Part shown: positions 55,142-64,000 of the stretch, piece after piece | Layout: the number at the start of each line of letters is the position of its first letter | Numbering within the stretch: the first letter of the stretch is position 1 | Source of the DNA: Eutypella sp. D-1 | Taxonomy: Eukaryota; Ascomycota; Sordariomycetes; Xylariales; Diatrypaceae | Length of the DNA: 64,000 nucleotides | Assembly: GCA_023313575.1 (NCBI GenBank) | Contig: JAJTTP010000017.1 | Span: 558,001-622,000, forward strand | Direction of reading: 5' to 3' | Notes under the pieces: generated by a model | What the model saw: the letters and a program-made list of their open reading frames with translations, nothing else | Told to the model about the DNA's origin: nothing | Database searches by the model: none | Program-made: the position numbers and the translations under genes

Positions 55142-58100
55142 TCACGAACCCGATCCTAGCTCTGAGCCTGTTATAGCTGGTGCCGCCGTGGCAGTTGCTG
55201 TGGAATCCATACCCTGTGCTGGGGCGAGAGCCGCAGCCGGGGGCGCTGTTTCCGGGGGCCTCTGCTCCGTTACCGCACCGGCAACGGGTGTTGTGGCTGG
55301 TGCTGCTGCAGGTACGGTGGGATGAACAGCAACTGGTGTCGTCGTAGGTTCACAAGGCCCTGTGATCGTGTCTGGTGGCGCGCCGTCTTTCAGGGCCGCC
55401 AAGCCAGAATCGACCGGTACAGGCGGTACTGTAGGTGGTGCTGCAGCTATCGGCGCAGGTGCCGCGGGTGCCGGCGGTTGGACTGCCTGTTCGCTCGGCG
55501 TGGTCGGCGCGGTGGCTGGTATTGCCGGCAAAGATGAGTCCGTAGGCCCTTGTGCGAGTGGTGCACCTGGTGTGAGTGGTGCAGTCGGTGCTCCCGGCTC
55601 CTTCGGCGCATCGAAGGGCGCCACGAATGTCGATGAGGGTGCTGGTGTTGATGTCGGTTCCGAGGGGGGTACGACAGCCGACTCAGGTTCCGCATCGTTC
55701 TCAGCTTCCTGCTTGCCTTCCTCCCCTTCAGCGGGTTCCGGCGCGGGCTTTGGCGGCGGCGGGGCAGTCGGGTCTAGAAACCGGGCGGGGACGCCACGGG
55801 CCGCCTCCGACCCGTTGCCCATCCACGCTCCGACCAGATGACTCCACTTGTACGCGCCATGCTGCAGCTTCTGGATCTCCCTATACGCGTAGCTGTTGTA
55901 GTACGGGAGCCCGGTCTTCGGGTCCCGGTACCGCGCCGGTTGGTGCGTGATCACGCACCGCGGTGCCGGCGAGGGCTCTATTTACTTCGAGTTAGATCTT
56001 GTTTTTCCAATATTTGTACCCCCGGGAATGGGCCGTCAATTGAACGACAGGTAAGGAAAACTCGGAAAACCCAATGACTTACTCGCGAGCCTGCTCATAT
56101 CTCTATTGAACAAGATACGGTTCTGCACGGACTTCTCACTGATGGCGTCCTCGTCGAAATTTTGCAGGATGATGCAATTTCGTGCCGCCTTGCCATTGGG
56201 AGGGGGAGGTGGCGGGGGTGACAGCGCGACGGCTTGTTGCTCTACCGCATGTGCCTGCGACGACCTTTGGTTGCCCTGAGTCTTCGAAGATTGACGTCGC
56301 TTCCGGCCTGGTGTTTTCTCCGTGTTTTTCGCGGCCTTTGGCGGTTGTGGAGGTGCTGGCGGAAGACTTGCTGGTACAGAGGGTGTTGACGTAGGAAGAG
56401 CTTGTGCAGTAGGTGCCGGGGTAGAAGGGAGCTGTATAGGGGCAGTTTGCGTAGGGATGGCTTGTGCAGGTGCGTGTATAGGGGAGACGTGTGTGGGAGG
56501 AATTGTTGTGGGCGGAGGGAAAGCGCCGGTCTGTGGCATTGACAAGGGCGATTGCCGTTGTGTTGGGCCAGGGGGTGCCAGCGCCGTCGACGAGTTGTTC
56601 GGCGTGGAATGGTATCCGATCATTGGCATGGAAAGCCCGCCTTGAGCGACACCGGCTGGCGGGGCCAAGAAGGAAGCCGGTGATTTCATTAAGCCTGTTT
56701 GTTGAGGCAGCGCGAACATGCTTGTAGTGTACATGTGTGTCGTTGGTGACCTGACCTCCGGCGGTTTCACTTCCGAAGGCTTAGCTTCAGGTGGTTTTAA
56801 TGGTAACGAAGGCTGTGGGTTTGGCTGGGAATTCAACCCTGCAGGAAGCGATGGTGCTGTCTCGTTATGCGCTGTCGCTGTCGTCTCCATGTCAACAGCT
56901 TTATCACTCAGAGTCTCAGGAGGCGCCTCAGTAGGGGTTTCGGCGATCTTGTCGGTAGCTTTCGCTGTGGTTGCTGGTAGTTCAGGCTGAGAAGTATCCG
57001 TCTTCGCCGGGTCAGAGTTCACATCAGTCGGAGGATTCGCATTTATCGGCACGGGTTCCTGTCGCGTCTCCGTCGAGTTCTCCGTATTTGGTGCCGCGTC
57101 CTCACCCTCTACCTTGGCCTCGGTCAGCGGTATCTGAGCAGGTGTAGCACTGGCCGCATCTTGGGTAGGCTCCTGAGGATGGGAGTCCTTGTTGGCTTTT
57201 GAATCTTCGGCTGGCTCTTCGTGGGCCACGTTGGAGCCGCGCTTCTTCTTGACTGGCTTATCCTCTATTGTGACGACCTTGCCGACATGGCGTAGCTTGC
57301 CATCAACCCACTCCCCAACACCGCTCCAAAAAGTGACCACGGGGCCGTCGAGTGTCCGATTGTTGAGGGCGGCGAGCTTGGCTCGCCGCTCCTCTTCCCG
57401 CTGCTTCTCCGCCTCTTCCCAGCGATTTAGGCTCTTTGCATTCCTCTTCTCCACAATGGCGGCCTCTGCCAATCGTTCGGCCTGGGTCTTCGGTGGTTTC
57501 TTAAGAGCTTCCAATCTCTTAGCCTTTCGCTCCATAGCTTCGACCTGTTTCAGGCGCTTGGCCTCTCGTTCAAGCATCTGCTTGTGTAGCTGCTCTTTGC
57601 TGAGCATGGTAGTGCCTCTCTTTGAGGCTCGGGTAGGCATATCGGTTAGGGAAGGCAGCCAGCTTATTCTCTCGGATTTCTTTTTCGGTCTCGGTTTATG
57701 CTGTTCTGCAGTGGAGGAACTGTTGTCGGTGGTGGCGGTGCTAATCTTGACTTTCTTCCGAAATTTCATCGGGATGACCTCTTGCGCCTTTCGTTTTCTT
57801 GCGGCCTGCCTCCTCTCCCTGGCCTGCTTCTCCAACTCTTTCTCTCCTTCAAGCTCGTCGGCGTTTTCTTGGGCATCCTCATCGTCGGAAGATGAATCCA
57901 TGTGAACGTCGGAGGCGTCATCGTCAACATCGGTGAAACCAGCATCGTTTTCGTCTTCGGCAAAAAGTAATTCGAGTTCGTCATCGGGCTCCTCAGCAGC
58001 AAGCATCGACTTCATGCGGTTTCCGGCGGTTGAACGTTTCTCTCGACCAGTCGCCAGCCACTCGATCGGAGTCGCTGTCGACGTCTCCTCCTCGCTGGAA

Positions 58101-58189
58101 ACGCCATCGTCAGAACTTGAATCCGAATCGTTAAGTTCCGTCACATTTTGGTCGATCTGCATACGTTCTTCATCCCCAGTAAGGGCCAT
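55142..58189 (-). CDS. SWC2: SWR1 complex subunit Swc2 (Vps72/YL1)
   Basis: Two exons on the minus strand (58189-56083 and 55977-55142) encode 980 residues. Swc2/YL1 binds the H2A.Z-H2B dimer and helps SWR1 load H2A.Z into nucleosomes. The YL1 N-terminal region (1 to about 300) has acidic runs (DDELELLFAEDENDAGFTDV), KRSTAGNRMKSMLAAEE and long Arg/Lys/Glu helices (SKEQLHKQMLEREAKRLKQV). FWSGVGEWVDG follows. About 370 residues of Pro/Thr/Ala-rich disorder come next. The segment CIILQNFDEDAISEKSVQNR leads into the YL1 C-terminal domain at about 708-737 (RCVITHQPARYRDPKTGLPY). A further roughly 220 residues of Pro/Ala/Thr-rich tail end the protein. Yeast Swc2 is about 795 residues. The 105-nt intron joins RLA to KPSPAPRC. 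Confidence 0.93.
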
Positions 58190-59072
58190 GGCGACATATC
58201 ATCGATTAGTCCAGCAACTCGGTTTTCATGCGAGATTGATGTCTGAAATGTGACCTCCCAGGCGATTAGTCCGCCAAGACGTAGTTGTGAAGATTCTACG
58301 TTGAATGTGGAGGTGACAAACATCGAACAAACACTAATGGAAATGGAAAACTTCCGGAAAACGCGTTTACACTTTACAAATGTACTATGGTAGGTTAGGT
58401 AGCTGTCCAGGCTTGCAGCCAGGTACTAGGTAGGCACGCACTACCTAAACTTTTAGAGCTCTAGAAATTGCAGGCAAAGTTGTTCCATTTATTTATTAAT
58501 CGGGGGTTGCCCTTAACCGATTGCAGTTAAACCAGGTCTGGGTACTTTGCCCGCTAGATAACCCCTCTGCCCCTCCATGTCCATACCCCACTTAAGCTAC
58601 ATATTACATACTATTCCTCTCCTCCACCTGCAGCTGTGAGTGACGTCTTCCCCGAGAACAGCCCGCCGGAGTCGGGTATTCCTAAACACAGACACCTCAG
58701 ATTACTTACCTCCAAGATAGTACTTACCCCAAATCACGCACCTCTCCATCCCCGTCCATGATGTCGCGTCTTAATTAGTAGGCTCTCGTTAAAGACTCAG
58801 TAGCGTTCAATATCGAATGCCGATTTCGTAGTGCACTCAATGGCGTGTCCGGGTAATTTTCCCCGCACCTTCATCACCAATGTTGTGCAGCGACAGCTAT
58901 ATACTAAGTTAAGCGATGGGACCGAGGCTATAGTTCGCAGCCATGGTGGTTTTAGTATAAGTAGTCATAACAGAGCAAATTGATCTCGAGAGAGAGAACT
59001 CGCCTGTAAAAGGAAAACGACTTATCTTTTGTGAATACAGCGAGACTTGATGAGCACGGCACGGATCTGAAC
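58190..59072. promoter_or_regulatory. Divergent upstream region, Swc2 / cyclase gene
   Basis: About 0.9 kb without a gene. TACCTA/TAGGTA words occur at about 58388-58450. A GA-rich tract lies at about 58986-58996, before the cyclase start. The cyclase frame is open upstream to 59031 but begins there with GTG. Confidence 0.5.
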
Positions 59073-60219
59073 ATGCAGCAGCCACCTTTCGAAGCGCTTC
59101 CCCTCCGTAAAGACGGGCCGCCCGGGAACGCCTGGGGTTTGTTCGGGGACGACGATGAGCTGGGGCGCCTCAACCTCCTCACCCCGGAAGTAGTCAAGGC
59201 CGCCGCAGGTGAAATCCAGGTCGGCACCCGCATCTCCCTTGACTGGGACCTCGACAGGCCCAAGGTGGCCGGGTACGGCCGTCAGAACTTCCGCCACTGG
59301 ATCATAAATAAAGCCCCGAGAACGGTGAACGACGATGCTGTCGAGTTCAATACTCAGGGTGGCAGCCAGTGGGACGGCCTCAGACACTACGGTATGTCTT
59401 CCTCCGCGACACTAGGCAGACACTGTTATTTTCGTATGTGGACTAAAATGAGAGATCCATCAAGGCTATCAGAGCTACCGAAAGTTTTATAATGGACGAG
59501 TGCAGGATGATTTCAAAGGCAATGATCATATGGGCATCAATAGTACGCACATCAGTCTCACAAGTGTAGCGGGAGTCGGTGATGACTAATATCGAACATA
59601 TGTAAGTCTGGGTTGACAAGGGCGGCATCGTCGGCCGCGGTGTCCTGCTCGACTGGGGGGAATGGGCTGCTAGGAATGGGATCGACGCGAACCCCTTTCA
59701 ATCGGCACCTGTGGAGCTCAAGCACCTCGAGGCCATCGTGAAGGAACGTAATATCGAGCTTCGGCCCGGCGACATCCTGTTCATTCGCGTCGGATTCGTC
59801 AAGGCTTACAACCAGCTCCCCGCCAACGAGCTCCCGGACTTCTTCATCAAGGCGAACGCCGGCTTCGTGGGGTTGGAGGCGACACTGGACTCGCTGCGCT
59901 GGCTCTGGGACAATCAGTTCGCGGCCGTCGCGAGCGACTCTCCGGCTTTCGAGAGAGGGCCCATAAGCGCCACCTTCAACGACCCGGACATCAACATCCA
60001 CCAGTGGTGCCTGGCTGGATGGGGGCTGCCCATCGGAGAGCTGTTCGATCTTGAGAAACTCGCGGAGGAATGTCGGCGTCTGGGACGTTGGTCGTTCTTC
60101 GTGTCCAGCGTGCCACTGAAGGTAGGTCTCCTCGGCAAAAAGCCACAAAGGGTACAAGTTAACAGCATCAGGTGCCGGGAGGCGTCGCTAGTCCACCAAA
60201 CGCCGTGGCGATCTTCTAA
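59073..60219 (+). CDS. Cyclase-family protein (kynurenine formamidase-like fold)
   Basis: Four exons (59073-59391, 59465-59542, 59607-60121, 60172-60219) encode 319 residues. It belongs to the metal-dependent cyclase family (PF04199), whose bacterial members include kynurenine formamidase; the substrate of the fungal branch is generally unknown. Signatures are GPPGNAWGLFGDDDELGRLN near the start, GGSQWDGLRHYGYQ at 96-109 spanning the first splice (likely metal-binding His105), NDHMGIN and GGIVGRGVLLDWG. The protein ends with VPLKVPGGVASPPNAVAIF, the usual family C-terminus. Exon 2 is only 78 nt; its frame was found by matching FYNGRVQDDFKGNDHMGIN. Introns are 73, 64 and 50 nt. No signal peptide is seen, so it is probably cytosolic. 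It converges on the 2OG oxygenase, 136 nt away. Confidence 0.9.
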
Positions 60220-60355
60220 TTCAACAGCGAGGAGCCCTAATCGCAGTATACTTTTGTATCATCTTTTGATGGGGATTATCTTGTCAACTTCCGATGCACT
60301 CCGGAGAGAAAAGCTTCTCAACTGGGTATTTAATATCTTATTCCGGCCCATGACT

Positions 60356-61126
60356 CTAAACTTTTTTGTACATGACATCCGCTCTCATTGTATACTTCGT
60401 CCCTTTAATAACATCGGCGCCCTCGTGGTATAAGTCCCTTTGCTGGAATATCAGGACGCTACCTGCCTTCGGGTCTACGTCCACCTTCCTCTGATCCGCA
60501 TCGTCATACTTGACAGCAAACCGCGTAGCTCCTCCTTCAACGCCCATCTCCCCGGTCTTGCCGCCATTGAGGTAGAAATGTGCCGTAAGATAGCTCGTCT
60601 CCCCGGTCTCTCTATCAACGTAGTGCGCGTCGCTGTGAGGGCGGAAGTAGTCCCCCGCCTCGTATCTCAGGAACTTCAGGGCCTCGTTGAGGCGGGAGAC
60701 CTCCCACTTTTCCTTGCGGATCACGGGCATCTGGCCCGTGATGTCGGGCACGTTGTCTAGTATGGCCACGTCCGGTGGGATATGCGGCCGAATGCGGTCC
60801 AAGAGCCGCGCTGCGACGGTCGCCGAGTTGAAGATGATGCGTCCGCAGTGTCTCGAGTCCGGCACCAGCATCTGGCTGCCGTTGTACGCGGTCACGGTGG
60901 CCGGAGGCCACGGCGCATCGTCGGCCGGCTGGACGAGCGAGAGCAGATGTGCGCATTCCTCCGGTGTGAGGATGTCGTCGATTACCATGGCGAAGTACCC
61001 GGCGTATTCGTCTACCTCCGTCTTGGCAAAATCGATGATCCTTACCGAGGCGGTCGCCGGCGCCGGACCCTCCAGGATCCTCGATTCCAGACCTTCTTTG
61101 TGAGTCGAGGGCATTCTAGCTATCAT
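60356..61126 (-). CDS. 2-oxoglutarate/Fe(II)-dependent oxygenase (prolyl 4-hydroxylase-like)
   Basis: A single exon of 256 residues. The double-stranded beta-helix core carries the iron triad His164 and Asp166 in RPHSDAHY and His234 in DLYHEGADV. Lys244, ten residues later in KGTKYTMRADVMY, probably binds the 2-oxoglutarate carboxylate. The pattern is that of P4H-alpha-like fungal oxygenases. There is no signal peptide or membrane segment, so a cytosolic or nuclear role is likelier than collagen-type ER hydroxylation. The substrate is unknown. An in-frame second Met at residue 5 is an alternative start. The gene converges on the cyclase gene and is divergent from the HHE gene, sharing about 0.67 kb of upstream DNA with it. 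Confidence 0.9.
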   Translation of the reverse strand: MIARMPSTHKEGLESRILEGPAPATASVRIIDFAKTEVDEYAGYFAMVIDDILTPEECAHLLSLVQPADDAPWPPATVTAYNGSQMLVPDSRHCGRIIFNSATVAARLLDRIRPHIPPDVAILDNVPDITGQMPVIRKEKWEVSRLNEALKFLRYEAGDYFRPHSDAHYVDRETGETSYLTAHFYLNGGKTGEMGVEGGATRFAVKYDDADQRKVDVDPKAGSVLIFQQRDLYHEGADVIKGTKYTMRADVMYKKV

Positions 61127-61798
61127 GTGTAACAGTTGTTGTCTATAGACCTCTAAATCGTACTGAGAACATGGGCCTAGACGCCCGAGATATTGGCCGT
61201 CTATTTATTCCTACCTTCATTCTCGCTGCCTAGCGATCTGCCCACATGCGCCGTATAATATGTACATCACTAGGTCTTGGCATGGAACAAGCCGCTATTT
61301 TTGGTTCAGTCCGCTTGTGAATACAATTCCAGTTGAAAACTCCTGCTTTTGTTTATTGTGTGCCATCACCCATTAGACCAAAATGGAGGATATTTTTCTC
61401 GAATCCGTATAACATACACGCATGCCGTTCGTTTAAGTATGTATTGTAGTGGGCAGGTACGTAGCATCGAACGAACTTTCGTAGACTGTTCCGGCCAGCT
61501 CATCGATCAATATGCTCCAGTAAATCAAGCGGGCAAGCCTACCCGATCAAGCCGATGTGGGGATTCCCATGCGCTGTCAGGGGTATGCCTGCCGAGACCC
61601 AATGAGCGGTTTCCATTTGGTCAGCGCATCTCGAAGAGAGCTCTCTCATCATGTGTTCATCTGTCGAATCGTATGAGATTAACGAGGGCCGTGACGACAT
61701 TCCTACCATCCATTACGACGTAATAAAGGCCGATAAACCCATCCAGTCCTGCCCATCTAATCTATTCTTCCAGATAACGACCTCATTAACAACCGACT
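61127..61798. promoter_or_regulatory. Divergent promoter, 2OG oxygenase / HHE protein
   Basis: 0.67 kb separates the two start codons. Two frames here (61349-61723 and 61651-61956) are short, and the second overlaps the HHE start in another frame. No gene is supported. Shared regulation of the two iron proteins is possible but only inferred from the arrangement. Confidence 0.45.
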
Positions 61799-62740
61799 AT
61801 GTCAAGGAATCTCATCCGATCGATTCTCATCGTCGTACCTGTACTCATCGGTCTATTTGTCACTCGATCACCATTCTTCATGACGTCCGAAGCTCCCGCC
61901 GCGGGAAAGCCGTGGGCCGACGCGCCTATCCCGCTTATCACGACACCTCAGTATGAGACTAAGAAGGTGAGCCCGCACACCACAAGCTCAGCCCCCAGAC
62001 ATCCTGCTCTATATGTGATGCTGACTCGGACACAGACGGACATATTCACCACGGGGGCAACGCACATGGCGCTGCTGCACAACGCCATCCTGCGGGGCTA
62101 TAACTCGATCTACCAGCAGGCGCCGCATGTGAAGGAGGCGGGCCGGGCGGACTTCGTGGGCTACGCGCTGACGTGGTACAAGTTCGTGAAGTCGCACCAC
62201 GACGACGAAGAGGAGACGCTGTTCACGAGGGTGGAGGAGGTGCTCAAGGACAAGGAGGTGTTCGCCGCCACGCACGAGGAGCACGCGTCGTTCCTAGGCG
62301 GGCTTGGCGAGTTCCAGTCGTACCTGGCGTCGCTGAAGACGCCGGCGACCGATTTCTCGGGCACTGAGCTTCTGCGCATCATGGAGGGCTTCCGCGAGCC
62401 GTTCGCGGCGCACTTCCACAGCGAGATTGAGACGATCGCGGCCCTGGCGGCTCATCCGAACGCGCCGGCGCCGGGGTCCCCCGAGGAGGCCGAGGCCTCC
62501 CTCACCTTCAAGCGCTGGGGTAAGAGCACCGTCACCAAGGCCGGCACCCTCGACGTTGTCCCCTTCTTCCTGCTCAACCTCGACGGCACCGTCGAGGACG
62601 GCTTGTGGGCCAACTGGCCCCCAATCCCCGCCCCCATCAAGTGGGGTCTCACCAATATCGCCGGCGCCTGGTACGGCGGTTGGTGGAAGTTCTCGAGCTG
62701 TGCCGGTGGCAAGCCCAGAGAGCTGTACGCGCTCAAGTGA
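61799..62740 (+). CDS. Membrane-anchored hemerythrin HHE-domain protein
   Basis: Two exons (61799-61966 and 62036-62740) give 290 residues. Residues 6-22 (IRSILIVVPVLIGLFVT) form a signal anchor or membrane segment. The HHE four-helix domain follows (about 57-195), with candidate iron ligands His66/His71, His110/His111 with Glu114/Glu115 in SHHDDEEE, His136/His139 in THEEH, and His182/His184 with Glu186 in HFHSEIE. Such proteins bind a di-iron centre and may sense or carry oxygen or nitric oxide, or store iron; the role here is unknown. A C-terminal region (TFKRWGKSTVTKAGTLDVVP, then WWKFSSCAGGKPREL) is typical of fungal HHE proteins. The 69-nt intron (GTGAGC to CACAG, CTGAC branch) is a multiple of three without a stop, so retention would insert 23 residues before the HHE domain. 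Confidence 0.9.
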   Translation: MSRNLIRSILIVVPVLIGLFVTRSPFFMTSEAPAAGKPWADAPIPLITTPQYETKKVSPHTTSSAPRHPALYVMLTRTQTDIFTTGATHMALLHNAILRGYNSIYQQAPHVKEAGRADFVGYALTWYKFVKSHHDDEEETLFTRVEEVLKDKEVFAATHEEHASFLGGLGEFQSYLASLKTPATDFSGTELLRIMEGFREPFAAHFHSEIETIAALAAHPNAPAPGSPEEAEASLTFKRWGKSTVTKAGTLDVVPFFLLNLDGTVEDGLWANWPPIPAPIKWGLTNIAGAWYGGWWKFSSCAGGKPRELYALK

Positions 62741-64000
62741 TTTTGGACTTCGGTGTAGGTTGCGTCTACTTACCTATCTGCCTACCTATCTGCGCATCTA
62801 CTTGATGGTTAATGATGGGTCCTATCCCTTAGGATGACTTTATGTACATGAGTTAGCGATTTTGGTTACGTGTAACGTCGGAATGAATCAATTCAGAAAT
62901 CATGTGTTCAATATTCACTTCTCCTTCCGCATGACCTAGAGCTGCGTAATGTCGGTGAGTGCCAACATGTCGTCAACAGGTCAGTGGAACTCTCGAATAA
63001 GGGGGAAGGCGGGTGAATTAATGGCCGGGTGGGCTATTCAGAAGGAAACATTTTGATATCCACAGAATGTTTTTTTTAGAAGGTCTAAAACAAGGAATTC
63101 CAACACCTTCTCGATCACTCGAGGCGGCTCAATCAAGTATGTACCTGGGCTGATGGAAAAACATAAGTCTTGCGTCTCTCTTAACTCCGAATGTGGCACT
63201 ATACGAGAACAATGTTACTAAGAACATTCAAGTGGGCCCTAGTGCATCTCATCGTGGTCTGTCATCACTTGGACGTGCCCAAGTGCCGAAGCAGGTCAGC
63301 CAGTAGAAGCAGTGTTGAGAACGTGACTTGAATCACAACATTTTTGTGATCGTGAGAAAACAGCGGGAGGTGGTGGGGAGATGCATGATGCTGCTAGCGC
63401 TCTTGCGGAATGCCGAGGCACATTTGCCCCTTTTGCGGGTATTTAACTAGTAGTCCATAGCTTCGAGAACTCCCGTCCCTAGACTCCGAGGCTCGGGCCG
63501 CCAAGGCCGGTCCTGACTTCCGGAAAGGAGGAAAGCACCAGCAGCGGGTGGCACTACTACTAGTAGAAAACCACGGCTTTACCTGCGGTGAAATTCGACG
63601 GGGCTAGATGGATATTCTCCTACGGAGTGAAAAAGGCGATCCGAGCTCGGACGACCTCCAACTGACCGTCGCCATGACGTTGCAATCCCCTCTCTGACAT
63701 GGGAGTCGTGTGCACCAGAATATATCCAATGGATGGATGTCTTGTTCGCTCGGAGAGCTGTTTCTAAAAATAACGTAGCTCATGAGATGACATATGCAGC
63801 CGTGGCCAGTCCTGTCCCGCTGTGCATGAGGCGAAGGTCGAACGACGCTACCTCCCTGGCATACCTAGGCCCTGTCTGGGTAGCCCTCGTGAACAGGCTA
63901 AATTCGACGGATGCGACCGACGGCGACCGTCGAGCCTATGTTCCCCACACGCCCACTTCTCTGGCTCCAGTGTTCGGATTATTAACCAGCTGGGTCTGCT
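62741..64000. other. Gene-free right end of the window
   Basis: 3' flank of the HHE gene, with (CTAC)n-like words just after the stop (about 62769-62793). No coding region, tRNA or 5S RNA was seen to the window end. A neighbouring gene may begin beyond it. Confidence 0.5.

Noticed and set aside
55362..55841. 159-codon Gly/Ala/Ser-rich plus-strand frame opposite Swc2
   Set aside because: It is the antisense of the Pro/Ala/Thr-rich tail of Swc2 and consists only of low-complexity residues.
59031..59072. Longer N-terminus for the cyclase from a GTG codon at 59031
   Set aside because: GTG starts are not expected in nuclear genes. The ATG at 59073 is followed at once by the usual family N-terminus.
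60122..60433. Read-through of the cyclase frame beyond 60121
   Set aside because: Splicing a 50-nt intron restores the conserved ending VPGGVASPPNAVAIF, while read-through gives non-family sequence.
1..64000. tRNA, 5S rRNA, snRNA, CRISPR and transposon ends
   Set aside because: Scanning by eye for GGTTCRANYCC-type B boxes, the 5S and U6 start sequences, regularly spaced repeats and terminal inverted repeats gave nothing convincing. A covariance-model search would be decisive.

Overview
The window is from a filamentous ascomycete fungus (Pezizomycotina, most likely a Sordariomycete). The evidence is short spliceosomal introns (mostly 50-150 nt, many with CTAAC/CTGAC-type branch points), C-ending codons in housekeeping genes, a 604-residue Tup1/RCO-1 corepressor, a gene for eL28 (absent from budding yeast), and fungal families such as DUF2015, DUF2423, WSC and the fungal cyclase family. 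Species cannot be fixed from the sequence alone. All exon-intron models were assembled by eye from reading frame, splice sites and family conservation; no transcript data were available.

Layout. 0.4-10 kb is gene-dense: MRT4 (+), U1-70K (-), mitochondrial ribosomal protein mL43 (+), triosephosphate isomerase (-) and an uncharacterised Pro-rich protein (-). 10-19 kb is a gene-poor block with one secreted alpha/beta-hydrolase-WSC protein (+). 19-23 kb holds RMP1 of RNase MRP (+) facing the corepressor RCO-1/Tup1 (-). 23.2-36.2 kb is a 13 kb stretch without a supportable gene. 36-46 kb holds ERG3 (+), a DUF2015 membrane protein (-), eL28 (+) and cytosolic malate dehydrogenase (+). 47-58 kb holds TRAPP subunit Trs33 (-), a PIAS/Siz SUMO ligase (-), a small basic DUF2423 protein (+) and the SWR1-complex subunit Swc2/YL1 (-). 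59-63 kb holds a metabolic trio: a cyclase-family hydrolase (+), a 2OG-Fe(II) oxygenase (-) and a membrane-anchored hemerythrin HHE protein (+).

Most genes serve core functions: ribosome and rRNA maturation (MRT4, RMP1, eL28, DUF2423), splicing (U1-70K), mitochondrial translation (mL43), central carbon metabolism (TPI, MDH), sterol synthesis (ERG3), trafficking (Trs33), and chromatin, transcription or SUMO control (RCO-1, Swc2, PIAS). They are independently transcribed, with no operon or biosynthetic gene cluster. The three genes at 59-63 kb and the lone secreted hydrolase look more accessory.

I found no tRNA, 5S rRNA, CRISPR, recognisable transposon protein or virus-derived gene, and I do not see a clear undescribed multi-gene system. 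The items most worth checking are the two large gene-free blocks with unlike texture, the pervasive TACCTA/TAGGTA palindromic motif, G-rich tracts on the template strand of both Trs33 introns, weak or alternative splice sites (notably in U1-70K itself), and several proteins with unknown or expanded regions.
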